From Microvirga sp. VF16 (GTDB lineage: Bacteria; Pseudomonadota; Alphaproteobacteria; Rhizobiales; Beijerinckiaceae): a DNA stretch of 64,000 nt. This document shows positions 8,802 to 17,858 of the stretch, in pieces (the first letter of the stretch is position 1; each line of letters begins with the position of its first letter). The position numbers and the translations under genes were made by a program. The notes beneath the pieces were generated by a model. The model searched no databases and had not been told where the DNA came from. It saw only the letters and a program-made list of their open reading frames with translations. Where the stretch lies: positions 1,674,001-1,738,000 of the forward strand of contig NZ_CP069354.1 of the NCBI RefSeq assembly GCF_016864375.1. Reading direction: 5' to 3'.

Positions 8802-10672
8802 CAGGTCATCCGTGATGTGTCTCTCCGCCAGAACCAGACGGGAAGCAAGCCCGCCCGACCGCGGATCGCCGTGGGAAATGGCCCATCGAGGACCCCGGAG
8901 GCAAGAACCGAGCGCGCCGGCCCCGCGGCTTGGTAGAGGGCATCGCTCAAAGCAAGATCGGCGTGATGAGAGGCTGCCACTTCCATCAACCGGCTTGCCA
9001 CATTGACCGTATCGCCGGTCGTCGTGATGTGCTGGTGGCTGTCGCCTCCGAGCCGCGATGCGATGATCCGTCCGTAGTGGGCGCCGATCTTGAAGCCGAT
9101 CCGCGATGCGATCGGCAGTGGCAGCGCCGCAAGCCAACTCTCCATGTGCATGCAAAGGGCAACGCAGGCTGCCAGAGCATGGCCGGCATCCTGAGGAGAA
9201 GGGTCCGGAAGCCCGAACACGATCATGGCGCCATCTCCCATGAAGCTGGCGACGATGCCGTGGTTGCGCACGGTTTCCTGGTCGACAAGAGTGTGGAAGC
9301 TTCGAAGAACCTCGCGTGTCTGGTCGAGAGGAAGGATTTCGGTCAGGCCTGTGAATCCCGACAGATCGATGAAGATCAACGCAGCCTGTTGACGGACTGG
9401 TTTTACGAGAAAGGTCGGATCCTTTGTCAGCCTCTCGGTCAGACTCGGCGGCTGGAAGCTCTGCAGGGTCCTGCTTTGTACGCTCAAGAACTCCGCCCGG
9501 TTGCGATCAAGCCAGAGCCACGCCGCTCCAAACAGAATGGCAGGAGGCAGAGCTGCTGCAAGAGGCAGAGTCGCACTGAGCCAGATGCCGCGTGTGAATG
9601 CCACGATCGTCACTCCGATCCATAGAGTGACGATGCCGGCGATGAGAGCAAATCCCCAGATGCTGCGATGCCAGGAGAGAAGGATAACGAACAAAACCGG
9701 CAGAATGACCGCCATCGCGGCATCGATGAGACGAACATGCCGGTCACGCACGAGCCCGTCGCTCTCCATCAGATGCGTGATGGCTGTCGCCAAAACCTCG
9801 ACACCCGGCATGACTGGATCGAAGGGGGTCGGAAAAGTGTCGCCACCGCCCGTGACCGTCGCGCCGATCACGACGATCTTGTCGCGAACCGCATCGTCTG
9901 GAACATTGCCGTTCAGGATATGACCCGCGCTGATCGTGCGAATAGTGCCGCCAGGGCCATAGAAGCGCAGGGGCAGGGCGTATCCTCTCTCGGTGCTCGT
10001 CGGTATGCCGCCGATGTCAATACCGTCCTGGTGAAGAACAGGATCCTGCTTTACGGCAACGGAAACGGTCCGCAAAGGAAAGGATGGCAGGATCTGACCG
10101 GTCGACCGCAGCAAGAGAGGGATATGGCGCGGAACGCCCGATGCGTCCGTCGCAATGTTGACGAACCCGAGAGCCGCGACGCTCGCCAGTGTTTCAAGCG
10201 GCAGAAGCAGACTTTGCGCGGCAGGAAGCCCCTCAAGGTTATCACCGGTGGAATTGGGTGCATCCTGCGCGCCGCGCCTGAACAGGCCGGCAGCGGCGAG
10301 AACGCTCGGCGTTTCGCGAAGGGCACCGGTGAGTGCAAGATCGCCTTCTGCCGGACCTTGATCGATGAACAGGATGTCGAGAGCGATCGCCTTCGGCTTC
10401 ATGCTCCCGAGCGCTGAAACAAGACGGGCCATGGTGGATCTGGAGAGGGGATAGGACCCTGCATCGTGAACCGTCTGGTCATCGATGGCGATGATGGTGA
10501 CCGCGTCCGGAGCCGGGCGAGGGCCCTGGATCAGAAAGCGCAAATCTGTGAGGGGCGCTTCCACGCGGTCGAGGAAGGACGCGTGGCCCTGCCAATGCGA
10601 CAGCGCAAGCCCTGCACCCCAGAGACCGGCCAAAACCGCCGCGATCAGGGTGAAGACATGGTGCCGACCCAT
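8801..10672 (-). CDS. CHASE2-domain adenylate/guanylate cyclase
   Basis: This 623-residue membrane protein has an N-terminal helix, a periplasmic CHASE2 sensor domain (about residues 30-330), three closely spaced membrane helices (about 340-410) and a cytoplasmic class III nucleotide cyclase domain (about 435-600). The two metal-binding Asp motifs are present (FIDLSGFTG and FMGDGAMIVFG), as is the transition-state Asn/Arg stretch (GDTVNVASRLM), so the enzyme should be active, making cAMP most likely. It follows the FecR-domain gene by nine bases and is surely co-transcribed with it. FecR-CHASE2-cyclase pairs recur in proteobacteria; the signal sensed is not known from sequence. Confidence 0.88.
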   Translation of the reverse strand: MGRHHVFTLIAAVLAGLWGAGLALSHWQGHASFLDRVEAPLTDLRFLIQGPRPAPDAVTIIAIDDQTVHDAGSYPLSRSTMARLVSALGSMKPKAIALDILFIDQGPAEGDLALTGALRETPSVLAAAGLFRRGAQDAPNSTGDNLEGLPAAQSLLLPLETLASVAALGFVNIATDASGVPRHIPLLLRSTGQILPSFPLRTVSVAVKQDPVLHQDGIDIGGIPTSTERGYALPLRFYGPGGTIRTISAGHILNGNVPDDAVRDKIVVIGATVTGGGDTFPTPFDPVMPGVEVLATAITHLMESDGLVRDRHVRLIDAAMAVILPVLFVILLSWHRSIWGFALIAGIVTLWIGVTIVAFTRGIWLSATLPLAAALPPAILFGAAWLWLDRNRAEFLSVQSRTLQSFQPPSLTERLTKDPTFLVKPVRQQAALIFIDLSGFTGLTEILPLDQTREVLRSFHTLVDQETVRNHGIVASFMGDGAMIVFGLPDPSPQDAGHALAACVALCMHMESWLAALPLPIASRIGFKIGAHYGRIIASRLGGDSHQHITTTGDTVNVASRLMEVAASHHADLALSDALYQAAGPARSVLASGVLDGPFPTAIRGRAGLLPVWFWRRDTSRMT

Positions 10673-10681
10673 TTTCGGATT

Positions 10682-11239
10682 CTATCGCCCAAAGCGTGCC
10701 AAGAGAGCGGACGCGCGGGCGGCGGGCCATCGTCTGACGACCAGAGGTGCCGTCCCCGGTTCCACATCCACGCCTTCCCCCGGACCGAGATTGACGCTGG
10801 CCGTTCTGCCGCTCGACCGCCTGACGGATACGCGCCCGGTCACGACGAAAACGGCTGTCTTGCCTCCAGCCACATCGACGGCCCATTGCGTGCCGCGCAC
10901 GGCTGCGATGGCCTGAGGGGTCAGGGTCTCGAAGCCTTGCCTGCCGATTCGTGTCGGTGCGTCGATGAAAATGGCGCGGCTCCGCAGGCTGACCGCATCG
11001 GGCTGGTTATCCCTGTTCCGATCGACGAGACTGTATTCGGCTCCGGCCTCGGCCTCGATGGTCAACCCGTCACGACAGCGGAGAATCTGCCTCTGTGGCG
11101 CCGCTGCAGCCTGCAGCGCGCACCCGGCATTCTGCGCCTGTGCTTTCTCGGGAAACAGAAAGAGAGCAAGAAGAACAGGCAGGATGTACTCGATAACTGC
11201 AAGGCCGCTCACCCGACGACCTGTTCGATCCCATGCCAT
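10682..11239 (-). CDS. FecR-domain exported protein
   Basis: This 185-residue protein has an N-terminal hydrophobic segment that looks like a signal peptide (LAVIEYILPVLLALFLFPEKAQA, cleavage likely after AQA). A FecR domain follows at about residues 60-160, with the motif TPQAIAAVRGTQWAVDV and the beta-rich VVTGRVSVRR. It lacks the N-terminal anti-sigma region of classical FecR proteins. Its gene precedes the CHASE2 cyclase by nine bases, so it probably works with the periplasmic CHASE2 domain, perhaps as a ligand-binding partner. That partnership is inferred from the recurring gene pair. Confidence 0.8.
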   Translation of the reverse strand: MAWDRTGRRVSGLAVIEYILPVLLALFLFPEKAQAQNAGCALQAAAAPQRQILRCRDGLTIEAEAGAEYSLVDRNRDNQPDAVSLRSRAIFIDAPTRIGRQGFETLTPQAIAAVRGTQWAVDVAGGKTAVFVVTGRVSVRRSSGRTASVNLGPGEGVDVEPGTAPLVVRRWPAARASALLARFGR

Positions 11240-11409
11240 GATGTAACTCCGTCGCCAAAGGACCGGCCGTCATCGTGAAAGGCATACAGATTTTGATGGG
11301 TTATAATACTATGAAGGCTTGCGAAGGGCTAGGGAAGGACAGGCCCTGAACATGCCTTGGACCAGCCCCGGATGCTGCAGGGCGCCTCTCTTGTCCACCG
11401 ATCCTCTAT

Positions 11410-12183
11410 CTATTGACGCCGTGCGACAAAGAAGAGGCGTGGGAAGCGCAGCAAGACCTTCCCGTCCTGCTGAGTGGGATAGGCTTGTGCGATCGCAGCA
11501 TGGTATCGGCGCAGATACTCGGAGCGCTCCTCCGGCGAGAGCGGGTCGATATAAGGCTTCAGCCCGGTGCTCTTGAACCATTCGACGATCGCCTCGGCGC
11601 CATCGAGGGGATGAATATAGGTCGTTTGCCAAATATCGACAGCGCACCCGGCCTGCCGCAGCCAGCCATAATAATCCTCGAACGATCCGATCGTCTCTTT
11701 TGCCTTAATCGCGGAGGACAGTTTCTCTGCCCATCGTGTCTCTTGCGCAATCTGCGCCATAAGCCGGTGGGAGGGCTCGTTCAGATTGTTCGGCATTTGA
11801 ACGGCAAGACATCCTCCGTCTTTCAAGAAGGAGACGAGGCGTTTGAGAAGACCGGGATGTCCCGGTAGCCATTGCAGGACGGCATTGGCGAAGATCAGAT
11901 CGAAACGTTCGTCCGTCTGCCAATTCGCGATGTCTGCTTCCTCGAAGCGCAGATCCGGCAACCGTGCTCGTGCCTTGGCGAGCATGTCCGGCGAATTGTC
12001 GATTCCAAGGACACGTGCTGCCGGATAGCGCTTGGCGATCAACTCCGTGCTGTTCCCGGGGCCGCATCCGATGTCGACGCAACTCGTGGCCTCTTCCAAG
12101 GGCACGCGCCCAAGCAGATCAATGGATGGCCTTGTGCGCTCGTCCTCGAATTTCAGGTATAGTCCCGCATTCCAGTCCACCAA
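11410..12183 (-). CDS. tam: Trans-aconitate 2-methyltransferase
   Basis: This SAM-dependent methyltransferase matches Tam, which methylates trans-aconitate, an inhibitory by-product of the TCA intermediate cis-aconitate. The SAM-binding motif I is [11 protein letters not shown], followed by GIDNSPDML and the Tam-typical [11 protein letters not shown] at the N terminus and [12 protein letters not shown] prefer the TTG at 12183 (257 residues, close to the 252 of E. coli Tam) because AGGAGG lies eight bases upstream and the N terminus then reads [17 protein letters not shown] at 12180 or an ATG at 12225 (271 residues) are alternatives. The gene lies between two cyclase genes with no evident functional link. 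Confidence 0.88.
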   Translation of the reverse strand: MVDWNAGLYLKFEDERTRPSIDLLGRVPLEEATSCVDIGCGPGNSTELIAKRYPAARVLGIDNSPDMLAKARARLPDLRFEEADIANWQTDERFDLIFANAVLQWLPGHPGLLKRLVSFLKDGGCLAVQMPNNLNEPSHRLMAQIAQETRWAEKLSSAIKAKETIGSFEDYYGWLRQAGCAVDIWQTTYIHPLDGAEAIVEWFKSTGLKPYIDPLSPEERSEYLRRYHAAIAQAYPTQQDGKVLLRFPRLFFVARRQ

Positions 12184-12249
12184 CGGAAAGTCCTCCTCAT
12201 TCCAGTCTGCGAAGCCGCAAAGCATGGATGTGACACCTACAGCAAAACT

Positions 12250-13443
12250 CTATTCAAGGAGAGCGAAAACCTGCTGAGGACGATCAATGCCTCGCAGCCG
12301 ATGGCGACCGAGGTCGGCGAGGGGCAGATCGACCTCCCGTGCAAAGGCCCTTGAGACAATCACCTTTCGATCAAGCTGTTTCGCCAGATCCAAAAGCCGG
12401 CTTGCTCGGTTCACGGCGGGGCCGATGACCGTGAAATCCAGTCGATGAGATGCGCCCACATTGCCGTAGGCGACCTCTCCGAAATGCAGGGAGAGAGAAT
12501 GTCTCAGAGGAGCGCTGCCTGCCGATCTGCGGACTTGGTTTTCGGCATCTGTTCTCAGACAGAATTCGCGTGCCGCAGCAAGGGCGTTCCGGCACACGGC
12601 CGTGCTGTCCTGCTCAGGAGATGTCGGAAAGATTGCCAGTACGGCGTCGCCGATGAACTTGAGCACCTCGCCGCCATGGGCTTCGACGACTTCCCCAATG
12701 ATGCCGAACCAAGCATTCAGATCGGCCAGCACATCCGGAATCGGTGCCTGCTCCGACAAATGGGTGAAGCCGCGAAGATCGGTGAACCAGATCGCAGACT
12801 CGATGAATTCCACCGCGCCGCGATCCACCCGACCCTCGATGATGCGTTGACCTGTTCGAGGCCCGACATAGGTGTCGAGCAGATCGATGGCGATACGGCG
12901 CAGCACATGTCGTTCCAGATAGGGGCTCAGCATCATCGCTGCGCGTTCGAGGTTGTCGATGGTTGCCTCATCGAATCCTTGCAGATCCTGCGTGGCAAAC
13001 GAGATGGCGGCCGTGCGGGTCTGATCGAGGAATGGCAACGGATACATGATGTAATCCGTCGCTCCGGATAGCCTTAGCTCTTCGAGCAGTGGCATGTCGG
13101 GACAGGGCTCATCAAGCCTGCGACGGAAAGGCCTGCTCGTTTCGTCCACGATGCGGGTCGGGCTGTTCAGATACGACGGTGATGTTGCCGCTGTGGCCCG
13201 GTCGGATTCCCGCACGGAGAGGCTCTCGTCTATCCAGACATGCTGCCAGCCGCTGACTTCCGGATGCAGCACCTCCAGGCCAAGGGATGCGCGCCAGACG
13301 GGCCAACCGACCCGGACGACCTCGCGGCAGAAGCCCGCAAACAGACCCTTCACATTCTCGCGCGGCGCCTGATCGACCAGCCAGCGCCCTATCCCATCAA
13401 TTCGATCCATAGCGCTCGTACCTGTCCCGCCATGATGATCCAT
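12250..13443 (-). CDS. Class III adenylate/guanylate cyclase, soluble
   Basis: This protein of about 397 residues has an N-terminal region of about 200 residues without membrane segments, as in many rhizobial cyclases, and a C-terminal class III cyclase domain. Metal sites are WFTDLRGFTHL and KFIGDAVLAIFP, and the catalytic NRASRL is intact. I prefer the ATG at 13443 because AGGA lies seven bases upstream; an ATG at 13410 (MDRIDGIGRWL) fits the family's N terminus better but has no clear ribosome-binding site. It is divergent from the M20 dipeptidase. It is a different architecture from the CHASE2 cyclase 1.6 kb away. Confidence 0.85.
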   Translation of the reverse strand: MDHHGGTGTSAMDRIDGIGRWLVDQAPRENVKGLFAGFCREVVRVGWPVWRASLGLEVLHPEVSGWQHVWIDESLSVRESDRATAATSPSYLNSPTRIVDETSRPFRRRLDEPCPDMPLLEELRLSGATDYIMYPLPFLDQTRTAAISFATQDLQGFDEATIDNLERAAMMLSPYLERHVLRRIAIDLLDTYVGPRTGQRIIEGRVDRGAVEFIESAIWFTDLRGFTHLSEQAPIPDVLADLNAWFGIIGEVVEAHGGEVLKFIGDAVLAIFPTSPEQDSTAVCRNALAAAREFCLRTDAENQVRRSAGSAPLRHSLSLHFGEVAYGNVGASHRLDFTVIGPAVNRASRLLDLAKQLDRKVIVSRAFAREVDLPLADLGRHRLRGIDRPQQVFALLE

Positions 13444-13610
13444 CTGACCATCCTGGCGGGGTTCTGGCAAACGTTCGGGCGGGCGGATGTCTTCACGTGG
13501 ACGCGAGGATTCCCCTTTTGCCTGCGACGGGGAGGCGGTAAAACGGCGCGTCCCGCCTTGAGCGCGGGTGCTGTTGCCAATTCTTCGCGGCGTATCATGA
13601 GGAACCTTCC

Positions 13611-14999
13611 GTGACCGACCAGCTTCCTGCCGTTCTCGACCGTATCGATGCCGATCTGGACAAGAGTCTCGAGCGTCTCTTCGAACTCATCCGCATCCCC
13701 AGCATCTCGACGGATCCGGCTTACAAGGACGATTGCCGTCGGACGGCGGAATGGCTGGCGGCGGAACTGCGGCAACTGGGTTTCGATGCCTCGGCTCGCA
13801 CGACACAAGGCCATCCCATGGTCGTGGGGCATCAGGTCCAAGGAGCCAAGGGGCCGCATGTACTGTTCTACGGCCACTATGACGTGCAGCCTGTCGATCC
13901 CATCGAGCTGTGGAATACGCCGCCCTTCGAGCCGACTCTCGTGGCGGCTCCCAACGGCGATACCTGGATCGTCGCGCGGGGCGCGTCGGACGACAAGGGC
14001 GCCCTGATGACCTTCATCGAAGCCTGTCGGGCCTGGAAAGCGGTATCGGGCGAGTTGCCGGTCCGTGTGTCGGTCCTTCTCGAAGGCGAGGAGGAATCCG
14101 GCAGCCCGAGCCTCAAGCCGTTCCTGGTGGCTCACAAAGACGAACTGGCGGCGGATGTCGCTCTCGTCTGCGACACCGACATGTGGGACCACGATACGCC
14201 GGCGATCACCACCATGCTGCGCGGTTTGGTCGGGGAGGAGGTGGAAATCACCTGTGCCGACAAGGATCTCCACTCCGGCATGTTCGGCTCCGCCGCACGC
14301 AACCCGATCCATCTCCTGACCGAGATCCTCGCGACGTTGCGCGATGCCGATGGACGCATCACCCTGCCGGGCTTCTATGACGGCGTGCAGGAACTTCCCG
14401 CTGAAGTGAAGGATCAATGGAACCGCCTGCCATTCGACGGGGCCGGCTTTCTCGGACAGGTGGGCTTGAGCATTCCGGCCGGCGAGAAAGGACGTAGCGT
14501 GCTGGAGCAGGTCTGGGCGCGTCCGACCTGCGAAGTGAACGGGATCGTCGGGGGCTATACGGGCGAGGGCTTCAAGACGGTCATCCCCTCAAAGGCTTCC
14601 GCCAAGGTTTCGTTCCGCCTCGTGACGGGACAGGACCCGGCCAAGGTCCGGGAGGCTTTCCGGGCTCATGTTCAGTCTCGTATTCCGGCGGATTGCACCG
14701 TGACGTTCAAGGAACATGGCGGCAGCCCGGCGCTCAGCCTGCCGCTGGATGGGCCTTGGCTCAAGCCGACCCTGGATGCTCTCACGGAGGAGTGGGGCCG
14801 CGAGGCGGCACTGGCAGGAACGGGCGGTTCCATCCCGATCGTCGGCGATTTCAAGCGCATGCTCAACATGGATGCGCTCATGGTCGGCTTCGCCCGCTTC
14901 GATAACCGGGTCCATTCGCCGAACGAGAAATACGATCTGTCAAGCTTCCATCACGGCATTCGCTCATGGGCCCGAATATTGGCCGCGCTTGCGAAATAA
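13611..14999 (+). CDS. M20-family metallopeptidase (dipeptidase)
   Basis: This 462-residue cytoplasmic enzyme belongs to the M20 zinc peptidases (ArgE/DapE/CPG2 superfamily, dipeptidase branch). Zinc and catalytic motifs are clear: FYGHYDVQP, ARGASDDKGAL and LEGEEESGSPS with the catalytic Glu pair. The dimerisation domain follows in the middle of the chain. The start is GTG with AGGAA upstream. The protein probably releases amino acids from dipeptides or acylated amino acids; the exact substrate cannot be read from sequence. A second M20 gene of related type begins at 63507. Confidence 0.88.
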   Translation: MTDQLPAVLDRIDADLDKSLERLFELIRIPSISTDPAYKDDCRRTAEWLAAELRQLGFDASARTTQGHPMVVGHQVQGAKGPHVLFYGHYDVQPVDPIELWNTPPFEPTLVAAPNGDTWIVARGASDDKGALMTFIEACRAWKAVSGELPVRVSVLLEGEEESGSPSLKPFLVAHKDELAADVALVCDTDMWDHDTPAITTMLRGLVGEEVEITCADKDLHSGMFGSAARNPIHLLTEILATLRDADGRITLPGFYDGVQELPAEVKDQWNRLPFDGAGFLGQVGLSIPAGEKGRSVLEQVWARPTCEVNGIVGGYTGEGFKTVIPSKASAKVSFRLVTGQDPAKVREAFRAHVQSRIPADCTVTFKEHGGSPALSLPLDGPWLKPTLDALTEEWGREAALAGTGGSIPIVGDFKRMLNMDALMVGFARFDNRVHSPNEKYDLSSFHHGIRSWARILAALAK

Positions 15000-15033
15000 G
15001 AAGCATGGCTTGAATTTCGTATGTCGAAATCAG

Positions 15034-15066
15034 CGCCATGGATTCACGTTACGCGGATCCATGGCG
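15034..15066. terminator. Inverted repeat after the M20 gene
   Basis: CGCCATGGAT at 15034-15043 is perfectly complementary to 15057-15066 across a 13-base spacer. It lies 35 bases after the M20 stop and 120 bases before the DUF2189 start. No T-run follows, so it could be a Rho-type terminator structure or a protein-binding site. Confidence 0.4.
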
Positions 15067-15186
15067 ACAGCCTGATCGTTTCATCCTATACTCAAGGCAT
15101 AGGTTACGGTTACGCGTGACCCGCTGGATGACACGCACGCATGGCCGTGATCTCAACTGCCAAGGTAAAGCCCTGGAGGAGCGATT

Positions 15187-16011
15187 ATGGCCAATTTTCA
15201 TATTGTTGCCGGCGCAAGCGAGGCTCCGGCACATCCTGTCGTCAGAAAGATTACGCCTGCCGATTTGAAAGAAGCCCTGACGAAGGGGTTCGATGATTTT
15301 TGGGCCATGCCGTCCCATTTGGTTTTCCTCGGGCTGATCTATCCTATCGTCGGCGTCTGCCTTGCCGCGCTCACCTTCAGCAACAATGCGCTGCCGCTTC
15401 TCTACCCCCTGGCCTCGGGCTTTGCGCTGATCGGCCCGTTCGCGGGCATCGGTCTGTACGAGATCAGCCGGCGGCGGGAACTCGGCCTGTCGACCACTTG
15501 GCAGGACGCGTTCAACGTCCTGAAGTCCCCGTCGATCCCGTCGATCATCGCGCTCGGCGTCCTGCTGCTGGCCATCTTCCTGGTGTGGCTGACGACGGCC
15601 CGCCTTCTGTATCAGTCAATCTTCGGCTACGAGGTGCCGACATCCTTTGCGCAACTCACCAATCAGGTCCTTACGACGTCCGAGGGCATGCGATTGATCG
15701 TGCTTGGCAACATCATCGGCTTCGTCTTCGCCGTGGCGGTGCTGAGCATCAGCGTGATCTCGTTCCCGCTTCTTCTCGACCGCGATGTCGGCGCGGCCGT
15801 TGCGGTTTATACCTCAATCAAGGCAGTGGCGATGAACCCGCTCACCATGGCGCTATGGGGCCTCATCGTCGCGGTGTCGCTCCTCATCGGATTGATCCCG
15901 CTCTTCGTCGGCCTTGCCATCGTGATGCCGGTGCTTGGACACGCAACCTGGCATCTCTATCGCCGGGTCGTGGAACCTCCTCATCCTGACGAGGCACATC
16001 CCGTGCGGTAA
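15187..16011 (+). CDS. DUF2189-domain membrane protein
   Basis: This 274-residue protein matches the DUF2189 family of alphaproteobacterial inner-membrane proteins. Six or so hydrophobic segments are visible, starting with LVFLGLIYPIVGVCLAAL and LLYPLASGFALIGPFAGIGLYEI. The start has a good GGAGGAG site eight bases upstream. The family has no established role. It stands alone between the M20 peptidase and the convergent oxidase operon, so context gives little help. Confidence 0.8.
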   Translation: MANFHIVAGASEAPAHPVVRKITPADLKEALTKGFDDFWAMPSHLVFLGLIYPIVGVCLAALTFSNNALPLLYPLASGFALIGPFAGIGLYEISRRRELGLSTTWQDAFNVLKSPSIPSIIALGVLLLAIFLVWLTTARLLYQSIFGYEVPTSFAQLTNQVLTTSEGMRLIVLGNIIGFVFAVAVLSISVISFPLLLDRDVGAAVAVYTSIKAVAMNPLTMALWGLIVAVSLLIGLIPLFVGLAIVMPVLGHATWHLYRRVVEPPHPDEAHPVR

Positions 16012-16033
16012 ATGACGTTCAGGCGAAGAAATC

Positions 16034-16064
16034 TGGAGGCGGCCCGGTCATCGGGCCGCCTCCA
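16034..16064. terminator. Bidirectional terminator hairpin
   Basis: A 13-base-pair, very GC-rich perfect stem (16034-16046 with 16052-16064) has a five-base loop. It sits exactly between the stop of the DUF2189 gene (16011) and the stop of the convergent oxidase operon (16071). It lacks a long T-run but its position and strength suggest a shared terminator. Confidence 0.65.
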
Positions 16065-16070
16065 TGCTGT

Positions 16071-16406
16071 TCAGGAGCCGGAATTGAAGAACACGATTCT
16101 GGACAGGAGCGTGTAATCCGCCTCGAGAACCATGATCGCGACGAATACCAGAACCGCGCTGATCGGCACCAGGATGGCATAGACCAGCGACAGACGCTCC
16201 CAGGCCATATGCATGAAGACGGCGACGATGAGCCCTGCCTTCAGCATCATGAAGAGAAGAATGAGGGAATATCTGAGCAGGCCCTGGAGCTGGAAGTAAT
16301 CGACGAAATACGAGCAGGCGCTCAGGATGAAAAGCCAAGCCCAGACGACCAGATAAAGCTTGATTGGATGCTGCTGCCCCTGCGCATGTGCCGTTGCCTG
16401 TGCCAT
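16071..16406 (-). CDS. Cytochrome c oxidase subunit IV-like protein
   Basis: This 111-residue protein has three hydrophobic helices (LYLVVWAWLFILSACSY, SLILLFMMLKAGLIVAVFM and ILVPISAVLVFVAIMVLEA). It fits the prokaryotic cytochrome c oxidase subunit IV / CyoD-CtaF family, an accessory subunit of haem-copper oxidases. It is the last gene of the oxidase operon, ten bases after the second subunit III-like gene. Assignment rests on size, helix number and position. Confidence 0.78.
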   Translation of the reverse strand: MAQATAHAQGQQHPIKLYLVVWAWLFILSACSYFVDYFQLQGLLRYSLILLFMMLKAGLIVAVFMHMAWERLSLVYAILVPISAVLVFVAIMVLEADYTLLSRIVFFNSGS

Positions 16407-16416
16407 GACGTGTCTC

Positions 16417-17139
16417 TTACCAAAGGTAGAAGAAGGCGAAGATGAAGACCCAGACCAGATCGACGAAGTGCCAGTAGAGTCCCATGATCTCGACGGATTC
16501 GTAATTGCCTTTGCGGCTCGTGAAGAAGCCTTTTCGGGCGTGATCGTAATCGCCGCGCCAGACCTTCCGGGCGATGATGAGAAGGAACAGCACGCCGAAA
16601 CTCACATGGGTGCCGTGAAAGCCCGTGATCATGAAGAAGGACGAACCGAACTGGGCCGCGCCCCAGGGATTGGCCCAGGGGCGGACGCCCTCATGGATCA
16701 GCTTGGTCCACTCGAAGGCCTGCATGCCGACGAAGGTGGCGCCGAGCAGCGCCGTCACCAGCATCAGGATGGCGGTTTTCTTACGGTCCCGGCGGTAGCC
16801 GAAATTCACCGCCATTGCCATCGTGCCGCTGCTGCTGATCAGCACGAAGGTCATGATCGCGATCAGGATCAGGGGAAGAGACGTGCCGCCGATGGTGAGC
16901 GCAAAGACTTCGCTCGGATTGGGCCACGGCACGGTCGTGGACATGCGCGCGGTCATGTAGGAGATCAGGAAGCAGCTGAAGACGAAGGTGTCGCTCAGCA
17001 GGAAGATCCACATCATGGCCTTGCCCCAGGACACGCTCCTGAAGGCCTGCCGGTCCGAGGAGAAGTCGGCCGCGACGCTGCGCAGGCCCGAGGGCTCGGT
17101 ATGAGCCGTTCGTAAATCCGTCAGAACCTGTTCCGCCAT
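16417..17139 (-). CDS. Haem-copper oxidase subunit III-like protein, second copy
   Basis: This protein of about 240 residues has five to seven membrane helices and the typical subunit III features GFHGTHVSFGVLFLL and the C-terminal LYWHFVDLVWVFIFAFFYLW. I chose the ATG at 17139 because GAGGGGAG lies about nine bases upstream; the longer start at 17157 is a TTG overlapping the previous stop. It follows another subunit III-like gene. Two such genes in tandem after subunit I resemble the coxO-coxP arrangement of the alternative oxidase of Bradyrhizobium. Confidence 0.85.
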   Translation of the reverse strand: MAEQVLTDLRTAHTEPSGLRSVAADFSSDRQAFRSVSWGKAMMWIFLLSDTFVFSCFLISYMTARMSTTVPWPNPSEVFALTIGGTSLPLILIAIMTFVLISSSGTMAMAVNFGYRRDRKKTAILMLVTALLGATFVGMQAFEWTKLIHEGVRPWANPWGAAQFGSSFFMITGFHGTHVSFGVLFLLIIARKVWRGDYDHARKGFFTSRKGNYESVEIMGLYWHFVDLVWVFIFAFFYLW

Positions 17140-17153
17140 GCGCAGAACTCCCC

Positions 17154-17858
17154 TCAAGTCAGCAACTGCCGACAGATATCCACGAATTCACCAGCCCAAC
17201 CCGTCAGCACGCTGAGGAAGACAAGCCAGACCAGGAGCAGGAAGTGCCAGTATGTGGCGCAGAGGTCCACGGACAGTCGCAAACGCTCCGCGACCGTTTC
17301 GCGCCACGCCTTTTCGGCAGTCCTGCCCAGCGCCACCAATCCACCGAGCAGATGAAGGCCGTGCATGCCGGTCAGGACATAGAAGAAGGCATTCGCCGGA
17401 TTGGCCGCCAGAAGGTAGCCTTCGTTGCTCAGCTGCCGCCAGGCCAGAAGTTGACCTGAGAGAAACGCCAGCGCGGATATTCCTGCTGCGAGCAGACCTA
17501 GCCTCAGTTCAGGCATTTCTCCGCGCGCAGCGGCACGCTTTGCTCCGTGCAGGGCAACGCTGCTCAAGGCAAGCATCACGGTGTTGAGCCACAGGATGGT
17601 CGGCACTGGCACTGTGCGCCAGTCGGGCAATTGCATCCGCATCGCGTAGGCGCTGATGAAGAGCGCAAACAACGATCCGACCACGGCGAGAAAGACGTTC
17701 AGTCCGATCTTGGACGGAGGAGTTGGCGTGATATTTCCTTCCGGCAAAGTGCTTGCCGTTCCCTGTTCCAGCCAGGGCTTGGATGCCAGCCCCTGCCGTG
17801 AGAGCCACCAGGCGCCGATGACGGCCAGCACACTCAGGAACAGGAGGATGCTACCCAT
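17154..17858 (-). CDS. Haem-copper oxidase subunit III-like protein, first copy
   Basis: This 234-residue membrane protein is a more divergent member of the subunit III family. It keeps the motifs YVLTGMHGLHLLGGLVALG and CATYWHFLLLVWLVFL. It begins with a membrane anchor (MGSILLFLSVLAVIGAWWL) that is not usual for subunit III. The ATG at 17858 overlaps the end of the subunit I gene by eight bases. The in-frame extension back to 17987 is subunit I coding sequence in another frame. Its role relative to the second copy is unknown; the two may form one larger subunit III-like unit. Confidence 0.82.
   Translation of the reverse strand: MGSILLFLSVLAVIGAWWLSRQGLASKPWLEQGTASTLPEGNITPTPPSKIGLNVFLAVVGSLFALFISAYAMRMQLPDWRTVPVPTILWLNTVMLALSSVALHGAKRAAARGEMPELRLGLLAAGISALAFLSGQLLAWRQLSNEGYLLAANPANAFFYVLTGMHGLHLLGGLVALGRTAEKAWRETVAERLRLSVDLCATYWHFLLLVWLVFLSVLTGWAGEFVDICRQLLT

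Noticed and set aside
13389..14417. A 342-codon antisense frame across the M20 gene
   Set aside because: The plus-strand M20 protein has all its motifs and the antisense product has none.
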